64,000 nucleotides of DNA from Byssothecium circinans (Eukaryota; Ascomycota; Dothideomycetes; Pleosporales; Massarinaceae). The DNA lies in the NCBI GenBank assembly GCA_010015675.1, contig ML977018.1, forward strand, positions 122,166-186,165, read 5' to 3'. The notes below the pieces were generated by a model. It saw nothing but the letters and a program-made list of their open reading frames with translations, ran no database searches and had not been told where the DNA came from. A program made the translations under genes and the position numbers. Positions 45,545 to 56,584 of this stretch are shown here, piece after piece; position 1 is the stretch's first letter; the number at the start of each line of letters is the position of its first letter.

Positions 45545-45546
45545 TA
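45545..45546. repeat. TA target duplication, left copy
   Basis: TA immediately before the CAGT end of the Tc1/mariner element; its partner is at 46869-46870. With one copy the host codon becomes TAC (Tyr), restoring the expected DTDYFNLKG text. Confidence 0.9.
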
Positions 45547-45683
45547 CAGTACTAGGTCAAAAGTTCGTTCCGCGCTAAGCGAAAATCACCAAAACGCGAC
45601 CCAACGCCCATCCAAATTGAGGCTATATATATAGAGCGCAATCGTATACACGTGATATATTTGGTGTAGTAGTAGATAAATAC

Positions 45684-46785
45684 TCAGTATTTTGTTTGAT
45701 AGCCTTTTGCCCGCCTGCAGGCCGCGATTCGACTGGGCATGCTAAGGATGAGTCGCTTGATGAGCGCGCTCGGTATCCTCCGCCATGCCTCCTTCAAAGC
45801 CTCACAAAACTCATCCCAATGCTCTTGGGCTCTTGAGTAGTTATTGAATTGAGGAAACTCAGTATACATAATCCTTTTAAGCCTCCACCAAAGGTGCTCG
45901 ATTGGGTTGAGGTCAGGTGAATAGGGTGGCCACTCAGTGACCCAAATGCCGTGTCTCTCCAAGAAATCCTTTGCTGCCCCCGACGTATGGATAGGAGCGT
46001 TATCCTGCATGAAGANNNNNNNNNNNNNNNNNNNNNNNNNNNNNNNNNNNNNNNNNNNNNNNNNNNNNNNNNNNNNNNNNNNNNNNNNNNNNNNNNNNNN
46101 NNNNNNNNNNNNNNNNNNNNNNNNNNNNNNNNNNNNNNNNNNNNNNNNNNNNNNNNNNNNNNNNNNNNNNNNNNNNNNNNNNNNNNNNNNNNNNNNNNNN
46201 NNNNNNNNNNNNNNNNNNNNNNNNNNNNNNNNNNNNNNNNNNNNNNNNNNNNNNNNNNNNNNNNNNNNNNNNNNNNNNNNNNNNNNNNNNNNNNNNNNNN
46301 NNNNNNNNNNNNNNNNNNNNNNNNNNNNNNNNNNNNNNNNNNNNNNNNNNNNNNNNNNNNNNNNNNNNNNNNNNNNNNNNNNNNNNNNNNNNNNNNNNNN
46401 NNNNNNNNNNNNNNNNNNNNNNNNNNNNNNNNNNNNNNNNNNNNNNNNNNNNNNNNNNNNNNNNNNNNNNNNNNNNNNNNNNNNNNNNNNNNNNNNNNNN
46501 NNNNNNNNNNNNNNNNNNNNNNNNNNNNNNNNNNNNNNNNNNNNNNNNNNAGAGGTATTTTGGACGGCCAGAGCGAGGCAAATCCTTAGTGGTGTGGTGC
46601 TGTGAAAATCGGTGGATGATTTTGCGTATCCCACGCGTGGTGCGGCCAAACTTATTAGCTAGCTCTCCCGTCGTACACCCAGCTTGCCACTTAGCAATGA
46701 TTTGCTCACGCTCGAGGGGAGTAGTATTTGGCCTTTTACGGGCATTTCCAGAGATTTCTGTACCAAACCGACGTGGTTGAGGCAT
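45684..46785 (-). CDS. Tc1-type DDE transposase, centre missing in assembly
   Basis: The N-terminus (from 46785, MPQPRRFGTEISGNARKRPN) has a helix-turn-helix region (TTGELANKFGRTTRGIRKII). After the gap the second catalytic Asp is in FMQDNAPIHTS, and PPYSPDLNPIEHLWWRLK supplies the final acidic residue 34 residues later, a DD34E spacing typical of Tc1 transposases. The C-terminus ends at 45684. No stop or RIP-like nonsense is seen in the sequenced parts. The two halves lie in different frames across the N run, which proves nothing because the run length is arbitrary. It may be an intact, recently mobile copy. Confidence 0.85.
46016..46550. other. Assembly gap (535 Ns)
   Basis: The run of N lies inside the transposon, presumably because several similar copies confused assembly. 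Open frames called through it are meaningless. Confidence 0.99.
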
Positions 46786-46868
46786 TGTGGTGGTGGGTTG
46801 AAGGTGTTGACGCGTTCACGCGTTTTGGTGTTTCTCGCTTAGCGGAACGAACTTTTGACGCATTACTG

Positions 46869-46870
46869 TA
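46869..46870. repeat. TA target duplication, right copy
   Basis: TA directly after the CAGT-type right end of the element; partner of 45545-45546. Confidence 0.9.
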
Positions 46871-47706
46871 ATCGGTATCGTTAGCCGAAATAAAGCCATC
46901 GGCAATATAAGGCACGTAGTAACCGGCGTACGATTCACCCGTGATATACATATCAAACTTCTCCATTCCAAAGGTAGAAATAAAGTTCTTCCAGAAGCCA
47001 CGGAACTCAGTCGCCAGCTCAACCTCGTCCGTGATATTTGGTGTGCCCTGAGTGAAGCCCACACCGATTGGTTGCTCGATCCAGATCATATTTGTGAGAT
47101 TCGTCCAGCTGTACGGGTTCTGGACGGGAGCTTGAGTGCCGGCTTCCCAGGTGAATGGACCGTTCTCGGTGAGCAGACCGGATAAGGAACTACAGCCAGG
47201 GCCACCATTGAGCCTAATCGTGTTAGCCGGAGTATGCTCAGCGGAATTATGCATCTTACCAAACCACAATTTCATCAGGGTTTCGTGCAGCTGTTGAGGG
47301 GAAGAACCTATTCCGTTTGAGCCGCAGGTCACATCGTATAAACCAATCCCTGTCTTACCAGAAGAAGAGCTTCCGTGTTTCATCCGGACTTTCCGATTGG
47401 CAGCAGTCCAGCATAAGACTCTCCAACGTCGAAGGGAACCTCGGGAATGCCGGTGCCATTGACGGAAAATTCTATAGCGATTAGCAAAGTCAACAGCATG
47501 GTAAAGCTTCGCGTACCTTTGGTCTTATCAGTCAGAAACCGAGACGCACGCTTCTGAAGCTCAGGGTACTTGAAAGACTGGCCAGCGACGCGCTTCTCCA
47601 TCTTCGGCTTGACTCTGTCGAAAACATTGCGTTTATGAGGAGAGTTGGCAGCTACAGCCGTCGAAGCGCAAAGCACCAAGCTAAAGAGGGTCAAGGAGAG
47701 CTTCAT

Positions 47707-49215
47707 ATTGGGCAATGAGTGGGAAGCAAGCGGCGACACGCAGGAAACAAACAGAAAGTTGGGGTCCCCAGCAGTATTTGAAGACCTACAGCATGACGAC
47801 ATTAAGCAATAGAATCTCAAGCTCTTTACCGGAAGCAGCAGGTGATTTTGGCTGAAATATGCCCTAGGGTGTGGTTCATGGATACTAGCACGCTAGACCA
47901 GCATAAAACGGTGAACCGGTCGCCCGTCATAAACATTATTGAAAGATAGCGGCACAACGTTTACGATACGAGGAATGTAACCGACAAGTTGTTCATGCGA
48001 GATTCTGTGTAATGACGCCGTGCGTGAACCTTAACGAGCTTAACAGACTCGGAAACCCTGCCAATGCCGCGGCGAAGCTGGCACGCCGGCACATCTTCGA
48101 ATAATGAGGATGTTCAGATAAATTGGGTGGAGCGCGGGTGGCTTCGGTACTAATAAGGGACAAGCTTTGGCCGAAGAGCTTATCAGTGCTTATGTTTTCG
48201 CCGCTGTGGGGATGAAGTAGGCGCAAAAAGGAAGGTGAGGAAGGATCGCGATGCAGCTATTCCCGCTATTACCGCTACTCCGGGGCCGCTCAACTTCCTT
48301 TCTTCCTCTAGACTGAACCCGATTCTTATATTTATATAGACTGGCTGGTCAATGTCGATACTCCAAGCTAAAATGAAGTGCAGAATTGGCGAACACATTC
48401 CACATGTGGCTTTACACTAACCCTCAAGAAACGCTTGTTCAATCAAGGAAATAACCTTTTTTTGACATGGGTTACCCACAGACCGGCCCCTGGCCGGTCT
48501 AATCAGAGTATGGGCTCTTCACTTAGAATAGCGCCCAAAAGTCTAGTCTAACCGTGGTGTAACTGATGTTTGTCTGTATAGAAGTAAAACTGCCTGGCCT
48601 CTCTACAGGCCTGAATGCAAGCTTTCTTGAAACAGGCCATGTATACCCCCAAAAACGATCCAACTCCCCAACTGCCCCTAGTGACCCTGCAACAATATAT
48701 GAAAAGGGCAGCTTGTCAAGGGGCACAGTGATTCAGGATCTCTCCTACTGCGGTATGCGTCACTGCAGCTTCAGTCGCTAGGTGTAGGAAGCTAAGTGAT
48801 AACTTAATGTATATAGTAGTATGAAATTATTCTTAAGGTGGACTTATTTGTATGTGCGCGAGGGGTATTAGTAGGTAGAGGCTCACCAAACTACCTATAA
48901 GAAACCCAGCTCCTACATTGGGGAAAGTCGAAAATATAGCTTCGTAAGAAAGCTCGCAGCGTCAGATAGAGAATGAGGTGTGTCTTGTGGCTACATTCTT
49001 TTCGTAGAGTCTCTCTGGAATCGAGTCCAGTCGAATATCGCAACATAAGATATCCTAGTGCAGTCGAAGCGGATAGGGCACGTCAGCGACTGGGGATGGA
49101 GGAGGTAAAAAGACGCTTGAATACATGGACTATCATTTCAGGGAATTGAGCAATCGATTCATCCAGCAGTCTTCCTCGAATGAAACGATCGATAGCTATA
49201 ATGGCACCCAGTAAT
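47707..49215. other. Gene-poor region
   Basis: Promoter of the carboxypeptidase gene, then 1.3 kb with only short frames. A TTTTTTTGAC run lies near 48457. No gene supported. Confidence 0.5.
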
Positions 49216-49670
49216 ATCAGCATGCACTCCACATCCTTTCTGGCTGCTTCGACCTACCTATGCTGACTCCAAACCCAGCTGTGATGCACCTTTGCAGTGG
49301 AACTTGGCCCAGTTAGTCCTGGATTCCAAGGATAACTTCATCCCCTTCAATGGCATGCTTCCTCCATCGATGTATACACCTTACGTTCTGATGAAGAGGG
49401 CGAGGTTGGATTTGCAGAACCGTATACCACTTGCATGATTCTTCGGCATAGTGTACTACGACATATACCTCCGCATGCGAGATCTTCGCAAGTTGACCGA
49501 CTTTGCGAAAGACTGCATCTACGCGCCGGTGACATTGAGGCGGCTAGTACTAGGAACCAACAGGTTTTGGCGGATATCTACCCCGGATGTGGTACCTACG
49601 TGTTGCGGTCGAGACGGGAGCTTTCGGCGTAGGTGGTGTGCAAGAGGTCCTGCGTCAGATGTGGATAATT
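49216..49670 (+). other. Possible decayed reading frame
   Basis: One frame stays open for about 70 codons, meets a TGA at 49437, and stays open for about 75 more. The text looks protein-like (LVLDSKDNFIPFNGMLPPSM; YYDIYLRMRDLRKLTDFAKD; LRRLVLGTNRFWRIS). No family is recognised and no promoter or splice site is clear. It may be a remnant of a pseudogene, or chance. Confidence 0.25.
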
Positions 49671-49961
49671 ATATATAATCAGGTATTTAAATTTTGGGAA
49701 TAGAATTATTTACATGCCCATATCTGAAAGGTATAGAAGGCAAGACAGCGAAAATGTTGTTTTACCTGCGGTGATAGGAAGGTATGCGTCGCATTCTATA
49801 CGAGTGTGGCGCAGTGAAATGACACAGCCTCCACCCTTGTTATCAGGAAACACGGCATCTAAAAACCAGCTGCCTGTCCTTATATTCCACAAGTAGCGAA
49901 ACCTACTTAAACAACAGTTGACGCAAATCTAGCCTTTAGAATAGGTACCGGAGAGAGCACC

Positions 49962-50440
49962 ATGGGCCTACCAACTACATCACCACCACAAGATGCCGCG
50001 CCGGCATACGAAGACATCATCCACATCCACCCTATAAACCGCTTTGGACCGTCCAGCTCAGCTTCGGGGGTACCTTCCTCCTCTCCACCCAGACTTCGGA
50101 CGCAAGGCTAACGATGCTGTAGTACGCTTCCGTCCCTCAAGAAGATATCGAAAGCGAGGCGCTAGCCCACAACCACGGGTCAGCTTCATCCCACCCGACG
50201 CCAGCGGCCGAGCAGTCTGAATCCCTCGTCCAGACAAACGCAGGAACCTTCCGGCCGAAGCCCCACGTCCACTGCGAAGCATGTGATGAACAATCTGAGA
50301 GGCGCGAACGCCGCGCGACTGAAAAACACTGCTGTGCTATGGCTGCTTGGGTGTTTATTGTGCTGTTTGCATGTGCTATGATATTCGGGATTGTTGCTGT
50401 GAACAATGCGGCGAAGTTGAAGAGACATGGCCATGATTGA
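49962..50440 (+). CDS. Small single-pass membrane protein, unknown function
   Basis: Two exons (49962-50069 and 50123-50440) around a 53-bp intron with a GGCTAAC branch site; 141 aa. The N-terminus is Pro/Ser-rich and starts MGLPTTSPPQDAAPAYEDII, a PPxY-like motif being visible as APAYED. A Cys/His cluster (HVHCEACDEQSERRERRATE) precedes one hydrophobic helix (about residues 110-132, CAMAAWVFIVLFACAMIFGI) and a short basic tail. Similar short proteins with a CExC-x(n)-CC-membrane layout occur in other Dothideomycetes to my memory; function is unknown. It is not visible as one open frame because of the intron. Confidence 0.6.
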
Positions 50441-52421
50441 GGCATTTGTTGTTTGATGATTGAAAGCAGTATTTCATTGGCTTTAGATGGCTGACTCTAT
50501 GCAAAGTCTGCATGGGTATAACTAGGACGTGCTATATATTACAATACATGTGGCTTCCTTCAAAGAAACTATGCTTACTCCATTGCCCTCTTTAGCAGCC
50601 GACATCTACTGCGGCCGCATCCGCCCGTTCCAAGCGCACACCACCGGTTCCTACACTTGCTAACACGTTAGACCCCCTTCATTAGAGCCGGCACAGTGCC
50701 ATCAGTAGAAGAAGAAAAACCGCAAGACGCGAGACGAAAACGCCCATTTCACTCAAACTCTCCTACCCAACCCCCCCGACTCGCTCCGCCAATTCCAAGC
50801 ACTCCAAGGCCCTTCATCCCGTTTATACCGCTCCAAAACGCTCTCGCCCCCGCATTCCCTCAAGTTCCTCTCAAACACCCCATTATAGCCCCCTCTCCCG
50901 CGCACAAGACGCCATTATACCCACTTCTTCCACACTGCCTCGCCGTTTCCCCAGCCCAAGCCCCAACGCCTTGTAATTCCCTCTCCTGCCTTTCCATCCT
51001 CCGTAAGTCGGCTCTACCAACGCTCTTCTTTGAGGCACCGACTTCCGCTTGCGAAGCTTCGAACTTGAGGTTGCGTGGTTGAGGCGGAATAACGGTGGAC
51101 ATCGCATACGGTATGTATCTTGGGTTCTCCGTAATGACTCCGTCGGGTCGTTGGACTACTCGGTACTGAGTCGTTCTTCGGGATGGGGACTTTGACTCGA
51201 TGGTCATCGTGATTGCGAGGTGGGTATTAGGGTTGATGCTGCGGTCGTTGGTCGAGGTAGAATGGTCAGGTTGGTATTGAGATCTCATCCTGGGTGGTAA
51301 TCGATCTTGCATTTCTTCAATCAATGTTAAAGTCGTTGTAGATATTTACTGTGTGAAATAGTAAAGGTACAGTACAGCTGATAGTGATACTTTACCTCAA
51401 CCATGGATCTGACTTACCTTTATACACCTTCCTTAGCTTCACCTCATCCCACACTCCCTTCTCAATCATACGACTCCAGCATCCTCTAAACCTCCATAAA
51501 AGTCTAGACCCGCTCATCCCCCCTCGCTCTCGGCGGCCATGCCGTCTGACCTCGCACACACAAGGCTGAGCGCAAAACACCACGAACACTTCGCGGGCCT
51601 TAACAACCTCTACCACCTACACCGACATCATACCTACTACGATCATCTTGACCTACAGCAAGGATGTACAAAGTCTAGAACGTGAGCATGCGGCTGTCGT
51701 GAAGACGCAGTCTACGCTTCATATTGCGCACGAACGGTCGTTGGACGGAATGTCATTGCCTTCAAATATCCAAGCCGACAACGTCATGATCTTCCGCCTG
51801 GCTCCTCGGGTCTAGACTTCGTTCCTGCAGATATCGCGATCCTAAGTCAGGTGCTGCGTGGTGGTGTTGGCGTCCGTGGGGGAGCTGAGAAGCACAGCCT
51901 CGTGCCGATGATGTCATTTCGCGAGGCGCCTGGGGCTTGAGGAACGTTTCGCGTGTTGGAGGGTCTAGACTTTGGTGGGATGATGGGGGTGAGATGGGAT
52001 CGTCGACACGCAGCAAAAGCAGGTATGACATCATTTTCGAGATGTATGTTTATTAGGGTCAGCGACCTGTTGTCAGCTTGAGTGATCCCAGCCCTAGCGA
52101 GCGGTCGATAGAATGACTGTCGAGAACGAGGATGAGCGGCATGGTTGAAGAGGACGCGTCTGGCACTATCCACAGATTCGCGAAGAGGTGCAAGCAGTAC
52201 GCCTTGTCAAGTTCACCTTCTTTCCTCTTCAAAATCGATCTAGATGTGGTTAAACCTACTTTTGCATGAATGTCATTTCTCTATTATGTAGACCTCGGAT
52301 ACCTGACTCTCGTCCAGTTGAATGCTCTTCGCTATGCGAATCTAGGCCCAACGATATTGGCGAACTCCTCTAGCAATCAAAATAGCCACCAATCGTCCTC
52401 AACACACGACATTCCGGCTTC
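50441..52421. other. Region of weak candidate frames
   Basis: About 2 kb with no firm gene. Minus-strand frames at 50860-51312 (starting at an ATG, MQDRLPPRMRSQYQ) and 51392-51616 (with a GTAAGT that could splice over 51346-51421) are conceivable small genes. Others at 51762-52173 appear Pro/Ser-rich and unconvincing. I recognise none. Confidence 0.35.
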
Positions 52422-53440
52422 TTAGAAGCAGAAGACCTGGTCATCTAGCTTGCTAACCGGCCTCGCCTTCGCAAACCCAAGACTTTCCGTAGCCTTCTTC
52501 ATCGCCGCGACCATAGGTGGCGGTCCACAAACCAATATCTTGACATCGCTCGCCGGCGCCGGGAACTTCTCTTTGATGAAGTCTGCCGTTACGAATCCGA
52601 CACCACCATCCCACTTCTCGGGCGGATTGTTGAGCACATAGTGCACTCTGAAGCCCTTGTCCTTCGCCGCCAATGCATCGAGGTCCTCCTTCAACAGGAT
52701 ATCCTCGGGATTCACGTTCGCAAAGATGAGGTCTACCTCTGTCTTATCGCCGTGCTCGCGGCCACGGATGATAGCTTTAATGATCTGTAGCATAGGTGTG
52801 ATACCGGTACCGCCAGCAATCATGCCGAAGTGTCGGACCATGTTGGGTGTGTAGACCATCGCGCCTTTGGGACCCCGGACCTTCATGGTTTGGCCGACCA
52901 TCAGCGAGGCGACGTGCTTGGAGATGTTGCCGGTTGGGTACGATTTGATGAGTAGGTCGAAGTGGCCTTTGTCTTCATCGGAGGACACGGGTGTGTAGGA
53001 ACGAACGACTTCTTTGGGTTGGCCAGCAATGGTGGCAGCGAGGGAGATATGCTGGCCGATTGGGAGGCCGAGGGTGTCGGTGGGGCGCGGAAGCGAGAAG
53101 CGGTAGCTGTACAAATTAGCACTGTGGAGTATAGTGAAGGAGTCTGTCGTACATGGCGGTGTTGTGCGAGAGAATTGTCTTCTCCTTCAGCTCGAACGTC
53201 TGGAAATCGTTGGGCTTGAGCACCTTGCGGGGAGCTGTGACAGGTCAGCGTGGATCTTGAGCGCATGCTGCAGACTGAGTATTCTTCACCATTGCTGTAC
53301 ACCTTGTATCCTCCCAGTGCAACCACGAGGCCAAGAGCATATGGTAACCACTCCGCCTTGACAATCGCAGTACCGACAACTACCAGCGCAGACGGAATAT
53401 ACACGCCCTGGACATACTGAGGTGCGAAAATGCCCGACAT
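52422..53440 (-). CDS. CBR1: NADH-cytochrome b5 reductase
   Basis: Three exons (53290-53440, 53153-53234, 52422-53106) with introns of 55 and 46 bp; 305 aa, the normal size. A membrane-anchor N-terminus ([20 protein letters not shown]) precedes the FAD domain with the flavin motif RSYTPVS. The NADH domain has [16 protein letters not shown] and CGPPPMV and ends in DDQVFCF. It passes electrons from NADH to cytochrome b5 for sterol and fatty-acid desaturation at the ER or outer mitochondrial membrane. All intron phases agree. Whether it is the Cbr1 or Mcr1 type is judged from the short N-terminus, favouring Cbr1. Confidence 0.92.
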
Positions 53441-54510
53441 TGCAACTTTGGACTTGACAGTCAGACTTCAGAGAGGTGAAGAAGGTGTCGTGTCTCTCCC
53501 CGCCGGCTCGTGAGCGAATTTAGAGGCGGAAGTCGGCCGGAGGACGATTGTGGGGTAGTCAACTGGTTGAGAGCTGCTTCAAATGTTCGGCGTTTGATCG
53601 GTGCTATGAAAAAAGATCGTACCACGGCAAGCCGCGCAATCTTATTGGACAGCGATCCGAATCTTGGCAAGGTGATGGCTCATCACTTTGGGAAAATCTA
53701 TCCGACTGCGGCTTTCCACCCAATTCCACAATTTGATGCCTTTCCTCTTTCACACCCGTTTTCTCCGAGCTTTGGAATGGTTGTAATTGGAAACATCTAC
53801 ATGTTTTGTCCACCACGCGATTGAAACAATTCGCCGCACACTAAAAAACTTTACCTTACATTTACCTACACCCAACGAAGCCCTTTTAACCTCTTCTTAC
53901 TCCTACGTAATAGAGTAGGCCTAGCTTTACAATTCTATGTTTTGTTAAAGTAGAGAGTAATTAACGTGTTAGTTATTGTAGGTAGTTTTTAGTGAGATAG
54001 TATTATGTGTGCGGGGAATTCTTTCAACCGCGTGTCCACTTCGCAACCTTGGAACCGGGATTCATTGTCAAGCTTTGGTTTTGATCAACCGTCACGTGCA
54101 CTTCCCAACCTGATTGCGATATCGGACTACCTCGGAGCTCCCCAAGCTGCATCTTACTCTGGACACCATTTAACACAACATTGCATCTCACACCCCACGA
54201 AAACGAAATTCCATGCCCCTTCGTGACGGCCTCTAAGCAAAGAATCACAATTGCATTGTCCCGATAATCCAGGACTGAGCAGAAGCATGGGTACCTTTTC
54301 CATCGACGACTGTGGGAAACTACCAACAATTCGAACAGAAAGAAAGAGCCACGTATTCAGTACGGTCAATCAAGGACTCAGGATTGATCGTGTCCCTATT
54401 TCCAAGCCATCATCAGCCCACCAGCTCTCCATCAAGAAAGCAATAAACCAAGCCTACCTACCTACCCACCTACCTGTCCATCACTACACCACACATCACA
54501 TCCCCACACA
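53441..54510. other. Intergenic region
   Basis: Promoter of the b5 reductase gene, an AT-rich patch (53880-54005), and a CCTA-rich simple tract near 54459-54476. No gene supported. Confidence 0.5.
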
Positions 54511-55000
54511 CTAACTAATTCCCTCCCTATCCAACTTCTCCGCCAACTCATCAATCGCCCTGACCCTCTCCTCATTCCCCTTCCCCTCCTCCCTCATCTT
54601 CCGATCCAACTCCGCAACCTTCATAAAATCCCTCAATCCCAAGTCCTTAAAGACCTAGCAACAAATCACTGGCCCTTCTCTCCCTCATCTCTCCCTCCTC
54701 TCTCTTCCTAGCAGCCTCCTCGGCATCTGCTTCATCAACACTCACCACGCCAAAGTCATCGTCCTTGGTCTTGCCCCGTCACGCCGGATATTTCCTCGCT
54801 GTCGGAAAGGGGTTCTGTAGTGGATCCGGTGAGGGAAGAGGGGGCGCCATGGCCGCTATAGTATTCTTGTGCTGAGGTTGATTTTTCGAAGTGGTTGGGT
54901 GTGGGGCTGGACTTGTCATGGGTGGTGCTTTTGGGGTCCTTTTTTGGAAAGGGTGGAGGGGTTGGTGGGGGGGAGGGGGGTTAGTGTTGGGACTTGACAT
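54511..55000 (-). pseudogene. Small hydrophilic protein gene, possibly broken
   Basis: The frame from 55000 encodes a Pro-rich start (MSSPNTNPPPPHQPLHPFQK), is interrupted by TGA at 54781, and continues with KTKDDDFGVVSVDEADAEEA to a TAA near 54651. A second frame then gives KDLGLRDFMKVAELDRKMRE to the TAG at 54511. A GTGAGT inside the middle part and a TAG acceptor at about 54658 could splice these (V-V-F-K junction), in which case only the TGA is a lesion. The family is not recognised. Gene or relic cannot be decided. Confidence 0.35.
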
Positions 55001-55458
55001 CGATTTCTCGCTAGTTTAAGAGAGAGAGAGAGAGATTGGATTTGTTGCTTTCTTTTGAGCTCTTCAGTTGGGCTTCTGTATTGATGATACGATGTGCAGA
55101 ATTCATGCAGCCTTATAGCCCTGGAGAGTGGTTTGCTTCCACGCTCGTTGTCTGCGTGGGTATTCTCATTGCCACGGGTGTATTCCAGATGACGAGTGAC
55201 AATTACAGCAAGCAACTTTGCAGTGACGCGATTACAGTCATGTGTCAAAGTCTTGCAACGCTTTCAATCTCGAACACGTGTGATAGTTATGTTAAATTCA
55301 TAGGGTAATGCATAGGCAAGAACGCCACCGATCTTCCCATGCTCTAGTAATGGTGGAGAAGAATGCCAACCTCATCATCACCATGGATATACCCTTGGAC
55401 GCTAATCTGAACGCCTCATACGCCATGTTACACCCTAGGCACACTCCCTGCAATGCAA
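55001..55458. other. Intergenic region
   Basis: A GA-repeat (55021-55034) marks the start of the region; no gene supported. Confidence 0.5.
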
Positions 55459-56584
55459 TCAAATCGCCCTCTTCCTGAGCTCACTCTTCTCATCCTCAAC
55501 AGCAGTCGTTCGCGGTAGAGGATACCCATTGCCGGCTCCGCTCACATGGCTCAGCCGAATCAGCTCCTCCATCATGCTATCCCGTGTCTTTTTCGTCAAG
55601 TCATCGACATCGGCGGCCGTCATACCCTTTGTTGGTATTGGAGGCAACACACTGACATCAATCGTTCCAGGGTTGAACGTTTTCCTCTTCACGTTCAACA
55701 CGTGGCTGTAGTTTGCGCTCACTATAGGTACGATGGGGACCTGGGCTTGGATTGCGAGGTGAAAGGCGCCTTTCTTGAAGGGAAGCATTTCGGGCTGCTC
55801 GGCGTAGGAGCGAGTGCCTTCGGGGAATATGAAGACGTTTTGGCGCTGGGTGCGCATTGTAGCGGCGGCGGTATCGAAGGCTGCTCGGGCAGTTGTGCGA
55901 TTCGCGCGATCGATGAAGACGGTTTTGGAGAGGGCCACTACAGAGTGTTAGACTCGAGTTTGGGGATGAGGCGGAGTGGGAGAAACATACTGAACCAGCC
56001 AAGTAGAGGAACAAATCTGAGGGACGACTTTGCGGTTACAGAGGTGTATTTGGGGAACGTGCAGCCGATCATAAGGACATCCAATTCACTGCATCGTAAT
56101 TAGCTTTCAGTTCTTCTTTTCAAAATTCCAATGTCGCCGTCTCAGGAAGCCAGTCGCATGTCATGCGTACAAAGTCTCCTTTCTGTGGCTCGGCTCCAAA
56201 ACCCATCAAGGTATATGCCACTCACGTTTGGTGGTTCCCCACGAAGACAACAGGCCTAGTCGCCAGCGCCTCTTCACCACCCCTCCTTCCACCCTCAATC
56301 TTCCCACTCTCCGTGATCCTGAATGTAACCCCCGTGGTAAGCCACATTGTCCACTTGAATGCCCTCGCGACAGTCCACTGGCTCAAACCTCCATACCCCA
56401 CTATACGCAACACGACGCTCGCTACGACACCGTAGGACGCGCAGAGGCACAACATGAGCATGCTCGTGAGGAAGAAGGCGGCAAAGGACGCTTTCTGTGC
56501 GACATTCTTCGGCAGGATGATGGCAAGTATCCGTAGGAAGATTATCGAAATTGTGGGCAACGCCATGAGGTAGATGAGCCACAT
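55459..56584 (-). CDS. SLC1: 1-acyl-sn-glycerol-3-phosphate acyltransferase
   Basis: Three exons (56226-56584, 55991-56088, 55459-55937) with introns of 137 and 53 bp; 311 aa. Two or three N-terminal membrane segments (MWLIYLMALPTISIIFLRIL; FAAFFLTSMLMLCLCASYGV) precede the acyltransferase domain. The catalytic NHxxxxD motif NHQTELD is split by intron 1, and the substrate-binding EGTRS motif is in FIFPEGTRSYAEQ. The product converts lysophosphatidate to phosphatidate in the ER, feeding membrane and storage lipid synthesis. Phases are consistent at both introns. The symbol follows the yeast gene. Confidence 0.9.

Larger units (their letters stand above)
45547..46868 (-). mobile_element. Tc1/mariner transposon in the carboxypeptidase gene
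   Basis: The ends are imperfect inverted repeats of about 45 bp: left CAGTACTAGGTCAAAAGTTC, right (complement) CAGTAATGCGTCAAAAGTTC, continuing through GTTCCGC, CTAAGCGA and ACCAAAACGCG. CAGT ends and TA duplication are the Tc1/mariner rule. Apparent length is 1322 bp including 535 Ns, so the true length is uncertain. It carries a transposase on the minus strand, the same strand as the host gene. Confidence 0.93.
44539..47706 (-). pseudogene. Secreted serine carboxypeptidase (S10), split by a transposon
   Basis: Inferred exons: 47517-47706, 47359-47471, 47260-47307, 46869-47213 joined to 45480-45544 once the transposon is removed, and 44539-45425. Signal peptide MKLSLTLFSLVLCASTAVAA, then a propeptide with Lys-Arg sites. 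Family motifs: LNGGPGCSSLSGLL, the Ser nucleophile in ITGESYAGYYVPYIA, Asp in SGDLDML and His in AGHELPGY, so the catalytic triad is encoded. Introns of 45-54 bp fit in phase. Two lesions: the Tc1/mariner insertion at 45547-46868, and an independent frameshift near 47382 between LLPIGKS and DETRKLFFW. It would have removed C-terminal residues from peptides at acidic pH outside the cell or in the vacuole. Confidence 0.85.

Noticed and set aside
45937..46649. Frames passing through the run of N
   Set aside because: Open only because N was translated as X; the gap length is arbitrary.
54154..54514. Short frames on both strands near the CCTA tract
   Set aside because: No signature; composed of simple-sequence text.
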